The translations under genes were made by a program, and so were the position numbers. The notes under the pieces are model-generated. The model saw only the letters and a program-made list of their open reading frames with translations. It was not told the origin of the DNA and did not search any database. A DNA stretch of 64,000 nucleotides from CALGYY01 sp963678485 (GTDB lineage Bacteria; Bacteroidota; Bacteroidia; Bacteroidales; CAIWKO01), in the NCBI GenBank assembly GCA_963678485.1, contig OY782882.1:4216001-4280000 (forward strand), in the 5' to 3' direction. Below are positions 26,101 to 35,767 of this stretch, in pieces. The number at the start of each line of letters is the position of its first letter. The first letter of the stretch is position 1.

Positions 26101-27978
26101 GCTTACTGTATATTTGGTCCAGCTGCTCACAATTACATGTGTATTTAATAAAGTGAATGTGCTTCCTCCATCAGTGCTGATATAAACTTGTAGCTTATCG
26201 GTACCATCAGTATTTATCACATAATAGGATAAGTTTTTAGAACCGGCCGGACTAAGATTAATGTTTAAGTCGAAAATCCCCTGAGAACTTGCTGGAGCAT
26301 AATAGGTGTGAAAGCGTGCTGAATGCGAAGTGCTAAAAGCACCATTCGGACTGTAAGCCCCTGCAGTGGTTGCTGCCCAATTTCCACTGTAACCTTCATC
26401 ATTACGTCTCCACGAGTTATTTCCAAATGCAGGATTATTATTCCAATAGAGGGAAGGAACATCTAGAGTGTCGCTTTTATTGATCCATGCACCATCAAAA
26501 CCTTCTAAAAAAGGAACGCTTGCGTATAATGCCACAGTAACAATTTTTGTGGCGGTATCGTTTGTAATGACTGCATCTGCTCCACCATTAGGTGCAGAAG
26601 TCCATGCCGAAATGGAATATACGCCACTGGTGAATGCGTAGGTGCCTAAGTTTATAGAATCCGCGGTAGCTCCAGTAGCCAGACTGCCACCCCAGGTGTA
26701 GGTTGATTGGGCAACACCATTCACACTCCAGTTGATTTGGGCTGCGGTTAATGTTGTTGTTCCGAAATTTTGAATATTTACCTTAACGGGATAGCTGCCC
26801 GAAACAACCGTCGCATTTGGGCTTACAATAGACACAATACCTGCATCCAAACCCGGAGGAGGGCCAACTTCTACCAGGTCAAGACCAAAGTCATCATTGC
26901 CAAAATCGGAAACTCCTTTGAATCGAACAATGCAGGTCGGTGAGGTCGTACTTCCCAACGATAATGTGTATTTAGTCCAGGTGGGAGATCCATACACCGA
27001 ATCTAATTTTGTATAACTGCTTCCGCCATTTGTTGAGAAATAGACCGATACATGATCACTGCCACTTGGATTAATGCAGTAGAAACTAAGACTTTTGGCC
27101 CCGGCTGCACTGCAGTTCAGATACAGATCCAGATTGCCGCTTGTTCCGTTTGGTGCATCCCAGGTGTGGAAGCGGGCAGAATAGGCGCTGCTTAAACATC
27201 CGGAAGGAGTATATGCGCCAGTGCTAGTTGTCCATTCTGAAGTATTATCGTTGCGTCTCCAGCTGTTGGTGCCCGATGCAGGTGTATTGAGCCAATTAAC
27301 TGATGGAACATCAACTGAATCATTCCCATTAATCCAGGCGCCATCAAAATTCATCTGATATGGCAAGGATGCATAAGCAGTTGCGTAGCTTGAAGTTCCT
27401 GTAATTAAAATATCATCAATTTTTGAAGTTCCTCCACTGGTGATTGCTCCGCCGGTAACATTTAAATTACTGGTCATGATCCAGCGGATGTATAGGATAG
27501 CTTGATTGGTACAACCTACAGGCAGCGCAAGATTATTAACAAACCCGCTGGTCCAGTTGTTCAACACCGAAATAGACCCAGATGGAACATCAGTCCATGT
27601 TCCCGATGTGTCTGTTGTATATTGCAATTTAAAATCTCGTGGACCGATATTACTGCTTCGCTGTTTTGAAGAAATATTCAGTGTGGTGTAGCCTGTTGTC
27701 ACACAACTAATCATCCAGTACTTGATTCCAGATCCATTGTCCCATGTGGTAGCATTAGCCGCATTGGTTGAGAATCCAGTATTTGCGAAATCAACAGCAG
27801 AAGTGCCCCCTCTGATTACAATATTCTTTGTCAGGTTTGATGCGGTTCCCCCATCAGCAATACTGTTATCGGGATTTAGCGGGAAGTTCCACGCTACTAC
27901 AGTGTCTTGCGCCTGAGCAGAAGTGAGCTGCAGCAATAGTATCATCGCTGTAAAAATGATGCATTTTAAATTTTTCAT
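23101..27978 (-). CDS. Giant secreted multidomain protein (MAM/choice-of-anchor-like and CARDB-like domains), T9SS cargo
   Basis: A 1625-residue protein with a signal peptide ending TSAQAQ. Two adjacent lectin-like domains share FDGAWIN, NSWRRND, SARFH and SDFG motifs (choice-of-anchor J/MAM-like). Three more jelly-roll domains each contain a FENFDAGN/FEDFESGN-type opening. Between them are CARDB-like Ig domains of the form SPVDDCGLTSTEAISVKV, whose Cys recurs in four places. The C-terminus (CYPNPTTGNLNINFNAW...LPKGLYCILLRT) is a T9SS type A sorting domain. The ATG at 27978 begins the signal peptide; a TTG 27 bases upstream is rejected. It follows the SprB-repeat gene by 31 bases, so they are probably one transcription unit. 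No catalytic domain seen. Confidence 0.8.
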   Translation of the reverse strand: MKNLKCIIFTAMILLLQLTSAQAQDTVVAWNFPLNPDNSIADGGTASNLTKNIVIRGGTSAVDFANTGFSTNAANATTWDNGSGIKYWMISCVTTGYTTLNISSKQRSSNIGPRDFKLQYTTDTSGTWTDVPSGSISVLNNWTSGFVNNLALPVGCTNQAILYIRWIMTSNLNVTGGAITSGGTSKIDDILITGTSSYATAYASLPYQMNFDGAWINGNDSVDVPSVNWLNTPASGTNSWRRNDNTSEWTTSTGAYTPSGCLSSAYSARFHTWDAPNGTSGNLDLYLNCSAAGAKSLSFYCINPSGSDHVSVYFSTNGGSSYTKLDSVYGSPTWTKYTLSLGSTTSPTCIVRFKGVSDFGNDDFGLDLVEVGPPPGLDAGIVSIVSPNATVVSGSYPVKVNIQNFGTTTLTAAQINWSVNGVAQSTYTWGGSLATGATADSINLGTYAFTSGVYSISAWTSAPNGGADAVITNDTATKIVTVALYASVPFLEGFDGAWINKSDTLDVPSLYWNNNPAFGNNSWRRNDEGYSGNWAATTAGAYSPNGAFSTSHSARFHTYYAPASSQGIFDLNINLSPAGSKNLSYYVINTDGTDKLQVYISTDGGSTFTLLNTHVIVSSWTKYTVSLGTTTVSNGIIRFVATSDFGNTDLGLDEISVSLTGHDVSILNVIQPVSGCNLGSNETVQVQIKNLGTTSESNIPVYCRVNGSTINGTFAGPLSPGATGTFTFPSTVNLSVPGAHNCSYYTGLLSDVDHTNDTAKNVILNTTDITSFPFYEDFESGNIYFGLSDAANSGVAIQNGVGNGGTIGLRLTGGQQSIWAANSGTTTTHAQAWNQYIDHHAQAFTCNVDATVLTSPELKFDLRQTNSSGGSRYSWFRVLVNDTVQLTSIDTVSDFNPVTASSDPFKTYTFNLQAYAGTNFKLTFQSSCKYDSISSTVGDNAFLDNIIIREKPMDDISVTRWISPLGNDCGMGMESVTIELANTGINTQTVIPVSYSIDNGSTWETDTLFVTLLPGDTLQHTFTQAADFSIPGPYHCLATGSLVGDGDLLNDTVVYNLVSNANVSTYPYYQNFESAITGWFPGSADGSNCFELGTPNKTQLNSAHSGVNSWVTLLSGDYPLNSDCWLLSPCLDFTSLVDPQLSLWLNINTEDGWDAMVMETSVNDSAWVQFAGNMVFYNNSGTNGTVIPPKWSGSNGGWTKYKTALTGFAGKPNVRIRFHFVSDYSVTGEGIAIDDINIYDPLPFNAAIKGLVSPVDDCGLTSTEAISVKVQSAGTNSISNVQASFSVDGGAWHTENIAGPIPSDSTITYTFSTTGDFSTSGTHQVRLAVSLAGDLDQTNDSLTVQVSNVDSITSVPFYENFDAGNSSFALSRNSNAGIGIVAGEGDMGTSALKFTGGSSGSWPSGTGNLTSSTEAWTIYTDHIATAATCNITLSGTGSLFLRFMLRQTHSGKGALYSWFRVVLNGTTPLADTLGEINFNPLTESTDTFRTVVYNLTSYMSSTFSIALQSSNKYNASNASNDIGDNAFVDNLALYDTSTNSGIKENSIPFPVCYPNPTTGNLNINFNAWIKTGSIEVYDISGKLNMKFEIKETDHTVLDMGDLPKGLYCILLRTEFGFARVKLIKQ

Positions 27979-28009
27979 TGGTGTAGGTTTGTTCTGTAAT
28001 TTCAATCGA

Positions 28010-31000
28010 TTATCGCATTATAACAAGTTTTCTACTAATATTCCAGTGTTCACTTTGAATATTTATATGATAAACTCCGGGAGCAATTCCCTGAGTGCTG
28101 ATTTTCGTGGTTCCTTTTCCCGGTATGCTTGAAATATGCAAGAGCTTATGCTCAATGGAAGTAATAAGCAATGTGGCTTCTTTCGTTTCTGGCAAATCAA
28201 GAGTAATATACATAAAGTCTGCAGCAGGATTCGGGTAAATGCTCACCGTTGCATTGGCGTTACCCATGTCTTGAATGCCAATATCGTAATTAATATCATA
28301 ACACAATGTAGTATCACATCCGGTGCTCGCAGTAATTGTTACACAGTAATGTCCCGGCATAAGTGCAGCCTGATCCTGAGTGCTGGTTGAATTACTCCAG
28401 CTATACTGATATGTATTGAAAAATCCAGCTCCTGTTGTAACAGTGATGTCGATGCTTCCATCATTACACCCCGCACAACTCGCATTACTCGCAACACCCG
28501 ACGCAGTAAATGTTTCCAGATTATTAACTGTATAGGTGGCATGCAAATCACACCCGTCAGTAAGATCAGTAACTGTAAAATGATACACTCCTGAGGCAAG
28601 CCCCGTTAAACTCAATGATGTCGGTCCATTCGACCATTGGTACGAATAGCTGCCGGAGCCTCCGCTGATAATATTTATGATGTTTCCTACACTCATACCG
28701 CAAGTGTCATCAGCAACAAAGCTATCCAGCGTGACTCCTGAGGTTACCGAAGGCACTAAATAATTTTGTACTGTGCTGCATCCGCTTGTGGTATTGGTTA
28801 TCGTACAGGAATAATTCCCGGCCGCCACTCCTGCTATATCTTCAGCGGAAGCACCGTTACTCCATTCATAAATCATGAAACCTCCTCCGGTAATAGTCTG
28901 ATTAATGATGCCAGTGCTGTCGCCACAGAAATCGGATGCAATAGCAGCATTCACAGTGAAGTCGGAAATATCAGCAATGCTAACATTTACAATTTCTGAA
29001 CAGGCTCCGGCGCTAATGGTGCAGCTATAGTTGCCATCATTCAATCCCGATAAATCTTGAGTGGTAGCGCCCGTGTTCCATTGGTAGGTGATGCCTGAGC
29101 CAACGGCAGTAATATCGATGCTTCCGTTGTGTTGGTTGCAGGTTTCATTGGTGAAAGTGTGGCTTGCAGAGAATGTATTGAAGTTTTGAACACTCACATT
29201 AGTATCTACAGAGCAACCGTTCTCATCAACTACACTCAATAAAAAATTGCCTTGAGTTAAGTTGTCAAGATAAGGGTAAGGGACTTCAATACCGTTCACG
29301 AAATATTGGTAAACGCTTCCACCCACACCATCGAAATAGATGGATCCCCATCCCATATTGCAGGAATCATTCAAAATACTAACGTATGCAAAATCAAGAT
29401 TGGGATTGGTGGTCTGCTGCACCAGGAATGATGCATTATTACTGCAACCGGCATCATCAGAAACAATCAGATGATAATTTCCCGCTGCTAAATTGTAAAT
29501 GTCCGGATTCGTGCTGCCAGTATTCCAGGAATAAAGCATTGGACTCATTCCTCCAGTTACCGTAACATCAATGCTTCCTGTATTACCGGAACAGGCTGCA
29601 TCTGTTATAGATCCGTTGATTTGAATATTGGTTGCATTAGCATTATTTACATGGAAACTCTGAATTATATGGCAATTGCTGGCGTCTGTTATGGTGACTG
29701 TATAATTACCTTGATACAAATCGGTGAGGTCCTGAGTGATTGCACTATTGCTCCAATGGTAGGTATATGGGCTGCTTCCGCCTGTTACTTCAATATCAAT
29801 AAAGCCATCTCCATTATCACAATGTTCATCCTGTACATTGGTAAAACTCAACGCGAAACTCCCGGTCAGATTAGGAACCAAGGCTTCGAGATAGAACGAA
29901 CATCCCGCTTGATCCGTCACTTCCACATTGTAGGTGCCTGCGTGTAGCCCACTAATATTCTCTGTTGTGGCAGCATTACTCCAGGTATAAGTATATGGTG
30001 AGCTTCCTCCACTCACCTGAAGCTGTACTGCTCCGTTAGCAGTGCCGCAACTTTCAGGAATAATTGTATCGATAATAGCGAGGAATCCTCCTGTATTATT
30101 GATAACATTAGCGGTATAGCTTCCTGCACAGCCAAAAGCATCGGTGACGGTCACATCATAACTACCACCATGCAGTCCTGTGATATCTTCTGTGCTTGCA
30201 CCATTATTCCAATTGTATTCGTAAGGTGCAGCTCCTCCGTAAACATTGATGTTAACCGAACCTTGACCATTACCGCAGTTTTCGTTTGTCGAAGAACCGC
30301 TTAGAATCATGGTTCCCGGATTATTCGTAAGGGTATAACTTGCTGTCGCAGTACAACCAAAAACATCAGTAATCGTGATTGAATAAACACCAGCATTTAA
30401 ATTGATGAGATCCTCAGTCGAAGCCCCGTTGCTCCAATGATACATGAAGGGTGCTGTACCGCCGCTATGCGAAATGTTGATTGCGCCTGCTCCGGAACCA
30501 CAGACTTCATCAGTGGTAATACCTTGTGTGATGTGGAAGGATGATCCGCTGTTGTTAACCACATAGCTTCCGTTGGTTGTGCATCCTGAATTATCGGCGA
30601 TGTAAACAGTATAATTTCCTGCTGAAATATTTGATAAATCCTGAACAGTACTGCCATTGCTCCACGCATAAGTGTAAGGAGTGGTGCCGCCCTGAACTTG
30701 AATATCGATGGTACCCTGAGTATTACTGCAGTGTTCATCAGTAATTGAATAATTTGAAATGCTAAACGATCCGTGAATATTGGAAACAATGGTTTGTCCC
30801 AGCACCGAGCATCCCGCATTGTCTGATACTGTTACCAGATAGGTTCCTGAAGTGAGATTAATGATGTCCTGTGTTGTTGCTGCATTGCTCCAATGATAGG
30901 TATAAGGCGTTGCACCTCCACTTACAGTCAGATCTATTTGACCATGATTGTTATCGCATACTTCATTAATCACTGCCATCGAAACCACTTCCAACGTTCC

Positions 31001-34000
31001 CGGATTGTCAGCAACCGTCAGCGTTCCGGTATTTATTGAGCATCCATTAATGTCGGTGATGGTGCAAATGTAGTTTCCTGAATTCAAATTGCTGAGGTCT
31101 TCTGTCGTTTGAGAACCACCCCACAAGAATCCTATAGGTGCTGTACCACCTGTCACCGTTAGGTTGATGGCTCCAAGATTATTATTGCAATGTTCATCAG
31201 TAATAGCAGCATTTACATGCAATGTGCCGGCAAGATTTGCAATTTGAACACTTCCGTGAACTACGCAATCATTAGCATCTGTTACTGTATATGAATAGGT
31301 GCCTGCAGATAAGCCTGTGATATCCTCTGTTGATGCGGCATTGCTCCAATGATAGCTCAACGGAAGGGTGCCTCCGCTAACCGTAAGATTAATACTTCCC
31401 TGATCATTACCACAAATCTCGTCTGTCTTTGTAGTGCTCGCCAGCATACTTGCCGCATTATTGTTGACGATTATGGTGTCGGTAATACTATGGCAGGATG
31501 TATTGTCAGTAACTGTACAAACATAGCTGCCGGCTGAAAGAAGGCTTCTGTCCTGTACAGTGGGGCCATCAGACCAGATATAAGTATATGGTGAAGCGCC
31601 GCCACTGACATTTAAATTAATGGCTCCATTTGCACTGCTGCATATTTCATTCGTAACCTGCCAGCTTAGGCTAATGTTATTGTCGTTATTGTTTACTACC
31701 GATGTCCACGTAGCTGTACATCCCTGTGCTGAAGTTACGGTCACTTCATAGTTTCCTGAATGCAGATTTATTGGGTCTTGTATGCTAGCGCCATTGCTCC
31801 ATAGATAGGTATATGGTGCAGTGCTTCCTGTAACCATAAGGTTTATCGAACCATTTCCATGACCGCAGCTTTCGTTGGTAACCACAGCATTTTGAATAGA
31901 GAGCGTGCCGGGCTGATTGTAAATTTCTGCACTGTAAGGATAGGTACATCCATTGGAATCCGTCACAGTAAGGTGATAGACACCATGATGTAAATTGTAA
32001 ATATTTTGGCTCGTACTTCCGGTTGACCAAAGATAAGTGTAGGGGAGATGTCCACCCGTAACATTGACGCTAATATTTCCCTGTCCATTGCCACAGATTT
32101 CATCATTGTTGTGATCTGTCGTAACATTTAATGTACCCGCAGCATCAAAAACATACAAAGGACCTGAGGTAATCATGCAACCCGACTGGTTTGTAATGGT
32201 GCATGAATAAGTGCCATCGTGCAGAGCCGTAAGACCTGAAGTACTTCCTCCAGTATTCCAATGGTATATTGGATTACTTCCGGAAACAGTGAGTTGTATG
32301 ATGCCCTGACCATTTCCGCAAATTTCATTGGTAATCTGAGTTCCGGTGATAGCAAGGTTTCCGGGAAGATTTTGAACGTTGTATTGCATCGCCACATTGC
32401 AGCCTCCCTGATCGGTGATGTAACATGTGTAGATGCCTGCTGGAATATTCTGTAGACTTTGAAGCGTTGAATTATTTGACCAAAGATAATTTATTGTACC
32501 AAAGCCGCCACTCACTGTTTGAACGACAGAACCATTATCTGCACTGCAAATCTCATCATTTACTATACCCGAAACATGAAGATTTCCCGGGTTGTTAATC
32601 ACAGTGTATCCTTGAATAAGCTTACATTGATTAGCATCTGTAATTGTCACGGTATACTGAAAGGCAGTAAGGTCGGTGATGTCCTGAGTGTGTTGAGCAT
32701 TACTCCAATTGTAAGTGTATGGCAGTGTGCCCCCACTTACCGTTATATCAATCGACCCATTTCCTGTTCCGCAGGTCTCATTATTTACATTATATGATGA
32801 AATGCTGAGGTTTCCTGTATTATTTCCAATAGTGAATGAGCGAATTTTCTGACATTGATTAGCATCGGTAACTGTTACCGTGTAGGTTCCCTGATGTAAT
32901 CCGCTTAAATCTTCATTTGTGCTTCCTGTTGACCACACGAGATTATAGGGGGGAGTGGCATTTGTAACACTGATATCAATAGCACCGTTACCCGTACCAC
33001 ACATTTCATCAGTCACTGAGTTGGCAACCACATCCAAATAACAAAATGCCGTACAATTTGAAACATCATTTACAATATTGAAACTTTGGGTAGCTGTACA
33101 GGAATTTGCATCTGTTACGGTCACAGTATAATTACCAGCCATCAGATTGTCAGTAATTGAATTGTGAATACCGTTACTCCACAAATATCCAAATGAACCT
33201 GAGCCGCCACTGGCTGTAATGCTGATACTCCCGTTATCGGTACCACACTGTTCGTTTTGCAGCGATTGTTGAATGATCTGTATTGGTGGATTACTAGTGA
33301 CATCGAAGATACGTACCATCTGACATGCATTTTGATCGGTCACGGTAACACTGTAACTACCCGCAGCCAATCCGCTGATATCTTCAGAAGTTGATGCGTT
33401 GCTCCAATGGAATGTATAGGGTAATGCCCCACCCGATGGGCTGATGTTGATTGCACCTGTGCTGTTACCATTGCAAGCCACTGGCGTTACATTCGCACTC
33501 ATGGATAAGGTTCCGCTGTTACTCACCGAAAATGAAGCATTACTTTCACAATGATTCGAATCAGTCACAGTCACAGTGTAGGAGCCCGCAGCAATGCCGA
33601 TGATATCCTCAGTAATAGCACTATTGGACCACAAATAACTAAAAGGCGGGAAATCACCTATGACAGAGATGTTGATGCCTCCGTTACTACTGCCACACGT
33701 TGCATTTGTAATGAAGTGATTCATCGTAACCGGTGCAGGTTGGTGTATCGTAACGATGGAGTCGGGGAGGTCACCAATAAAACTTATACTCCAATTAAAT
33801 ATATAACCATTATCAAGATGCATATGGTCAGTCACTTGTACTGTCCAGTTACCATTAATTGGAGTGCCAATCAATGTGTTCAGGCTGCCTTCGGGGACAT
33901 AGGATCCTGCCGGTAAATAATAATCTGAGTAGTTATGACCCTGAAGGTCGGTGTAATTTCTATAATGGATATTGGCTTCAGATGCCATGGTTCCATACAT

Positions 34001-35650
34001 TGGCGATTGGTTGAAGCAATAATCATAGCCAACTCCCGGGTCAACCAGTGTAGAACTGGCCGATCCATCCACAGGTCCTGTTGCAATTGGTTCGCCGAGG
34101 TCGGTGGATCCTCCCGCATATGGGCTTTTCAACAGCAGGTTTTGCCCCCCCGGAGCAATAAGGCGTAGTTCAAGATCACCCATATATGAATGCTCCATAT
34201 TCAGACAGATGTTCTGCAACATATTCAAACTGCTGAGGGTGGTTCCCGGACTAAATCCGCTGATGTTTAGTGTTGATGTATAAACAGCACCGCTTCCGTC
34301 AGGTAAAAAGGTTGTCCCTGCATTGAACAAGCCGCCAATTACAATTGCTTTTGCTTTACAGCCGTAAGCATCGTATACCATCAGCGAATATGTTCCGGCA
34401 TCAAGCCCTGTTATTGGATTTGCTGTATAAGTATTTACAATTCCTAAAGTATCAGTTACCTCAAAATGGTAGGGTGGAAATCCTCCGCTGGCATTCACTA
34501 AAATCTGACCGGAATGATTATCAAAACAGGAAAGATCGGTGGGTGTGAGTGAATATGTAATGGGCTGGGCATCGTTGATGTATAACTTGGCAGTGTCAAA
34601 TCCAGCACATACTTCTGGTTTGTATATGAGGTAAATACTTTCCTGTCCTTCGGCAAACCCATCAGAAATAGCGTTGATGTATACCTGGGCTTGGGTCTGT
34701 CCTGCGGGAATGGTAAGAGTATTCGCAATCTGTGAATAATCAACACCATTTGTTGCAGTACCTGCAATTTGGAAATTGATTGTCTTATCCACCAATGATG
34801 GCTGATCCAATGTAAAAGTAAAGCTTGCAGGTATGCAGCCCTCAAGGGCGATATTGTCGGCATTCACGGTGTTGGTGGTAACGTCAACTGTTCCCTGTAT
34901 TAAACTGTTCTCCTCGAGAAATACCGCCGAATTATATTTACTATCGCCGGCATCAGCAATGACGAGCTTAAGCGTGTAAGTCTGGCAAGGTGTCAATCCG
35001 TCTTTGCGTGCAGTTAAAACTGTAGTATAGGCATCAAATGAAGTAGCCTGTCCACCGAGATTATCAATATAATACTGACTGTTCGTTTGAACATTAATAT
35101 TGTTGATGGCAACAGCATTGGTTGTTCCGGGAACAAGTGCAATGTTTTCTTCACCCACAATTCCTGGCCCTGAAATGAAAAATGCGAAAACATCATTATA
35201 CGTGCTACTAATAGGAGGCGCGAATTCAGGATACTCTTCTGAAGCAAAGATGTAATCGAATTGAATAAATTCCGATTGAACAGTGAAGTTAAACTGAAGT
35301 GTAATAGCATCATGCGTGGCTGTTCCCGCAAGGGCTGTCATTTGGGCTGTTCCGGCTGTTCCTAAAATGTCAGAGGTATTGGCTGCTGTGTTTGGACCCC
35401 GCGCAGTTTTGGCCTTTCCAGTGGATAGGATTACTCCCGTATTCATCCCCAAATTGTACCCGGTAGCATTAAATCTGCCTACTGCACTCGTGTCACCCGT
35501 AATAGTAGCGCCAGAAACCACAAGGTTGGAACCTGCAAGAATGTTGGCTAGTTGGGTTGCCGTTTGACCTCCAGAAACCGTGATTTGAGCAGATGTTCGT
35601 AAGGTTAATAACAGTAACAGCGGAAGCAGAAAAAAGTACTTCTTTTTCAT
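28010..35650 (-). CDS. Giant SprB-repeat surface adhesin (choice-of-anchor L, P-domain, about 25 SprB repeats, T9SS type A)
   Basis: A 2546-residue protein. In order: signal peptide (1-22); a choice-of-anchor L domain (about 23-250, FDYIFASEEYPEF); a Calx-beta-like domain (about 265-370); one SprB repeat; a proprotein-convertase P-like domain (about 455-640, HSYMGDLELRLIAPGG, NGNWTVQVTD); about 24 more SprB repeats of 75-80 residues; and a T9SS type A sorting domain (YPNPAADFMYITL...GVYHINI...LVIMR). Each SprB repeat has T-E-CG--NG-I, PYTY-WSNGA-TED and V-VTD--GC, with a pair of Cys well placed for a disulfide. SprB repeats occur in the mobile gliding adhesin of Flavobacterium. A surface adhesin role is likely; ligand unknown. 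Confidence 0.88.
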   Translation of the reverse strand: MKKKYFFLLPLLLLLTLRTSAQITVSGGQTATQLANILAGSNLVVSGATITGDTSAVGRFNATGYNLGMNTGVILSTGKAKTARGPNTAANTSDILGTAGTAQMTALAGTATHDAITLQFNFTVQSEFIQFDYIFASEEYPEFAPPISSTYNDVFAFFISGPGIVGEENIALVPGTTNAVAINNINVQTNSQYYIDNLGGQATSFDAYTTVLTARKDGLTPCQTYTLKLVIADAGDSKYNSAVFLEENSLIQGTVDVTTNTVNADNIALEGCIPASFTFTLDQPSLVDKTINFQIAGTATNGVDYSQIANTLTIPAGQTQAQVYINAISDGFAEGQESIYLIYKPEVCAGFDTAKLYINDAQPITYSLTPTDLSCFDNHSGQILVNASGGFPPYHFEVTDTLGIVNTYTANPITGLDAGTYSLMVYDAYGCKAKAIVIGGLFNAGTTFLPDGSGAVYTSTLNISGFSPGTTLSSLNMLQNICLNMEHSYMGDLELRLIAPGGQNLLLKSPYAGGSTDLGEPIATGPVDGSASSTLVDPGVGYDYCFNQSPMYGTMASEANIHYRNYTDLQGHNYSDYYLPAGSYVPEGSLNTLIGTPINGNWTVQVTDHMHLDNGYIFNWSISFIGDLPDSIVTIHQPAPVTMNHFITNATCGSSNGGINISVIGDFPPFSYLWSNSAITEDIIGIAAGSYTVTVTDSNHCESNASFSVSNSGTLSMSANVTPVACNGNSTGAINISPSGGALPYTFHWSNASTSEDISGLAAGSYSVTVTDQNACQMVRIFDVTSNPPIQIIQQSLQNEQCGTDNGSISITASGGSGSFGYLWSNGIHNSITDNLMAGNYTVTVTDANSCTATQSFNIVNDVSNCTAFCYLDVVANSVTDEMCGTGNGAIDISVTNATPPYNLVWSTGSTNEDLSGLHQGTYTVTVTDANQCQKIRSFTIGNNTGNLSISSYNVNNETCGTGNGSIDITVSGGTLPYTYNWSNAQHTQDITDLTAFQYTVTITDANQCKLIQGYTVINNPGNLHVSGIVNDEICSADNGSVVQTVSGGFGTINYLWSNNSTLQSLQNIPAGIYTCYITDQGGCNVAMQYNVQNLPGNLAITGTQITNEICGNGQGIIQLTVSGSNPIYHWNTGGSTSGLTALHDGTYSCTITNQSGCMITSGPLYVFDAAGTLNVTTDHNNDEICGNGQGNISVNVTGGHLPYTYLWSTGSTSQNIYNLHHGVYHLTVTDSNGCTYPYSAEIYNQPGTLSIQNAVVTNESCGHGNGSINLMVTGSTAPYTYLWSNGASIQDPINLHSGNYEVTVTSAQGCTATWTSVVNNNDNNISLSWQVTNEICSSANGAINLNVSGGASPYTYIWSDGPTVQDRSLLSAGSYVCTVTDNTSCHSITDTIIVNNNAASMLASTTKTDEICGNDQGSINLTVSGGTLPLSYHWSNAASTEDITGLSAGTYSYTVTDANDCVVHGSVQIANLAGTLHVNAAITDEHCNNNLGAINLTVTGGTAPIGFLWGGSQTTEDLSNLNSGNYICTITDINGCSINTGTLTVADNPGTLEVVSMAVINEVCDNNHGQIDLTVSGGATPYTYHWSNAATTQDIINLTSGTYLVTVSDNAGCSVLGQTIVSNIHGSFSISNYSITDEHCSNTQGTIDIQVQGGTTPYTYAWSNGSTVQDLSNISAGNYTVYIADNSGCTTNGSYVVNNSGSSFHITQGITTDEVCGSGAGAINISHSGGTAPFMYHWSNGASTEDLINLNAGVYSITITDVFGCTATASYTLTNNPGTMILSGSSTNENCGNGQGSVNINVYGGAAPYEYNWNNGASTEDITGLHGGSYDVTVTDAFGCAGSYTANVINNTGGFLAIIDTIIPESCGTANGAVQLQVSGGSSPYTYTWSNAATTENISGLHAGTYNVEVTDQAGCSFYLEALVPNLTGSFALSFTNVQDEHCDNGDGFIDIEVTGGSSPYTYHWSNSAITQDLTDLYQGNYTVTITDASNCHIIQSFHVNNANATNIQINGSITDAACSGNTGSIDVTVTGGMSPMLYSWNTGSTNPDIYNLAAGNYHLIVSDDAGCSNNASFLVQQTTNPNLDFAYVSILNDSCNMGWGSIYFDGVGGSVYQYFVNGIEVPYPYLDNLTQGNFLLSVVDENGCSVDTNVSVQNFNTFSASHTFTNETCNQHNGSIDITAVGSGITYQWNTGATTQDLSGLNDGNYSCTISAGACSEIVNVSIADISDFTVNAAIASDFCGDSTGIINQTITGGGFMIYEWSNGASAEDIAGVAAGNYSCTITNTTSGCSTVQNYLVPSVTSGVTLDSFVADDTCGMSVGNIINIISGGSGSYSYQWSNGPTSLSLTGLASGVYHFTVTDLTDGCDLHATYTVNNLETFTASGVASNASCAGCNDGSIDITVTTGAGFFNTYQYSWSNSTSTQDQAALMPGHYCVTITASTGCDTTLCYDINYDIGIQDMGNANATVSIYPNPAADFMYITLDLPETKEATLLITSIEHKLLHISSIPGKGTTKISTQGIAPGVYHINIQSEHWNISRKLVIMR

Positions 35651-35745
35651 GGGGGCAGCTTTAGTTCGAAAAATCCGCACTAAAGTACTGAACTAAAACA
35701 AGATTTCAAACTATTTTTCCGCTTTTTAGTACAATCATCGACAAT

Positions 35746-35759
35746 TTAACATATGTTAA
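35746..35759. promoter_or_regulatory. 14-bp perfect palindrome upstream of the SprB-repeat gene
   Basis: TTAACATATGTTAA is perfectly self-complementary and lies about 96 bases upstream of the SprB-repeat ATG, just past the stop of arsM. It could bind a dimeric regulator, but AT-rich palindromes of this size can arise by chance. Confidence 0.3.
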
Positions 35760-35767
35760 TCTAAAAA

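Noticed and set aside
28010..35650. Many open frames on the opposite strand within the SprB-repeat gene
   Set aside because: They recur at the repeat period and have no homologous or signal features; they are shadows of repetitive coding sequence.
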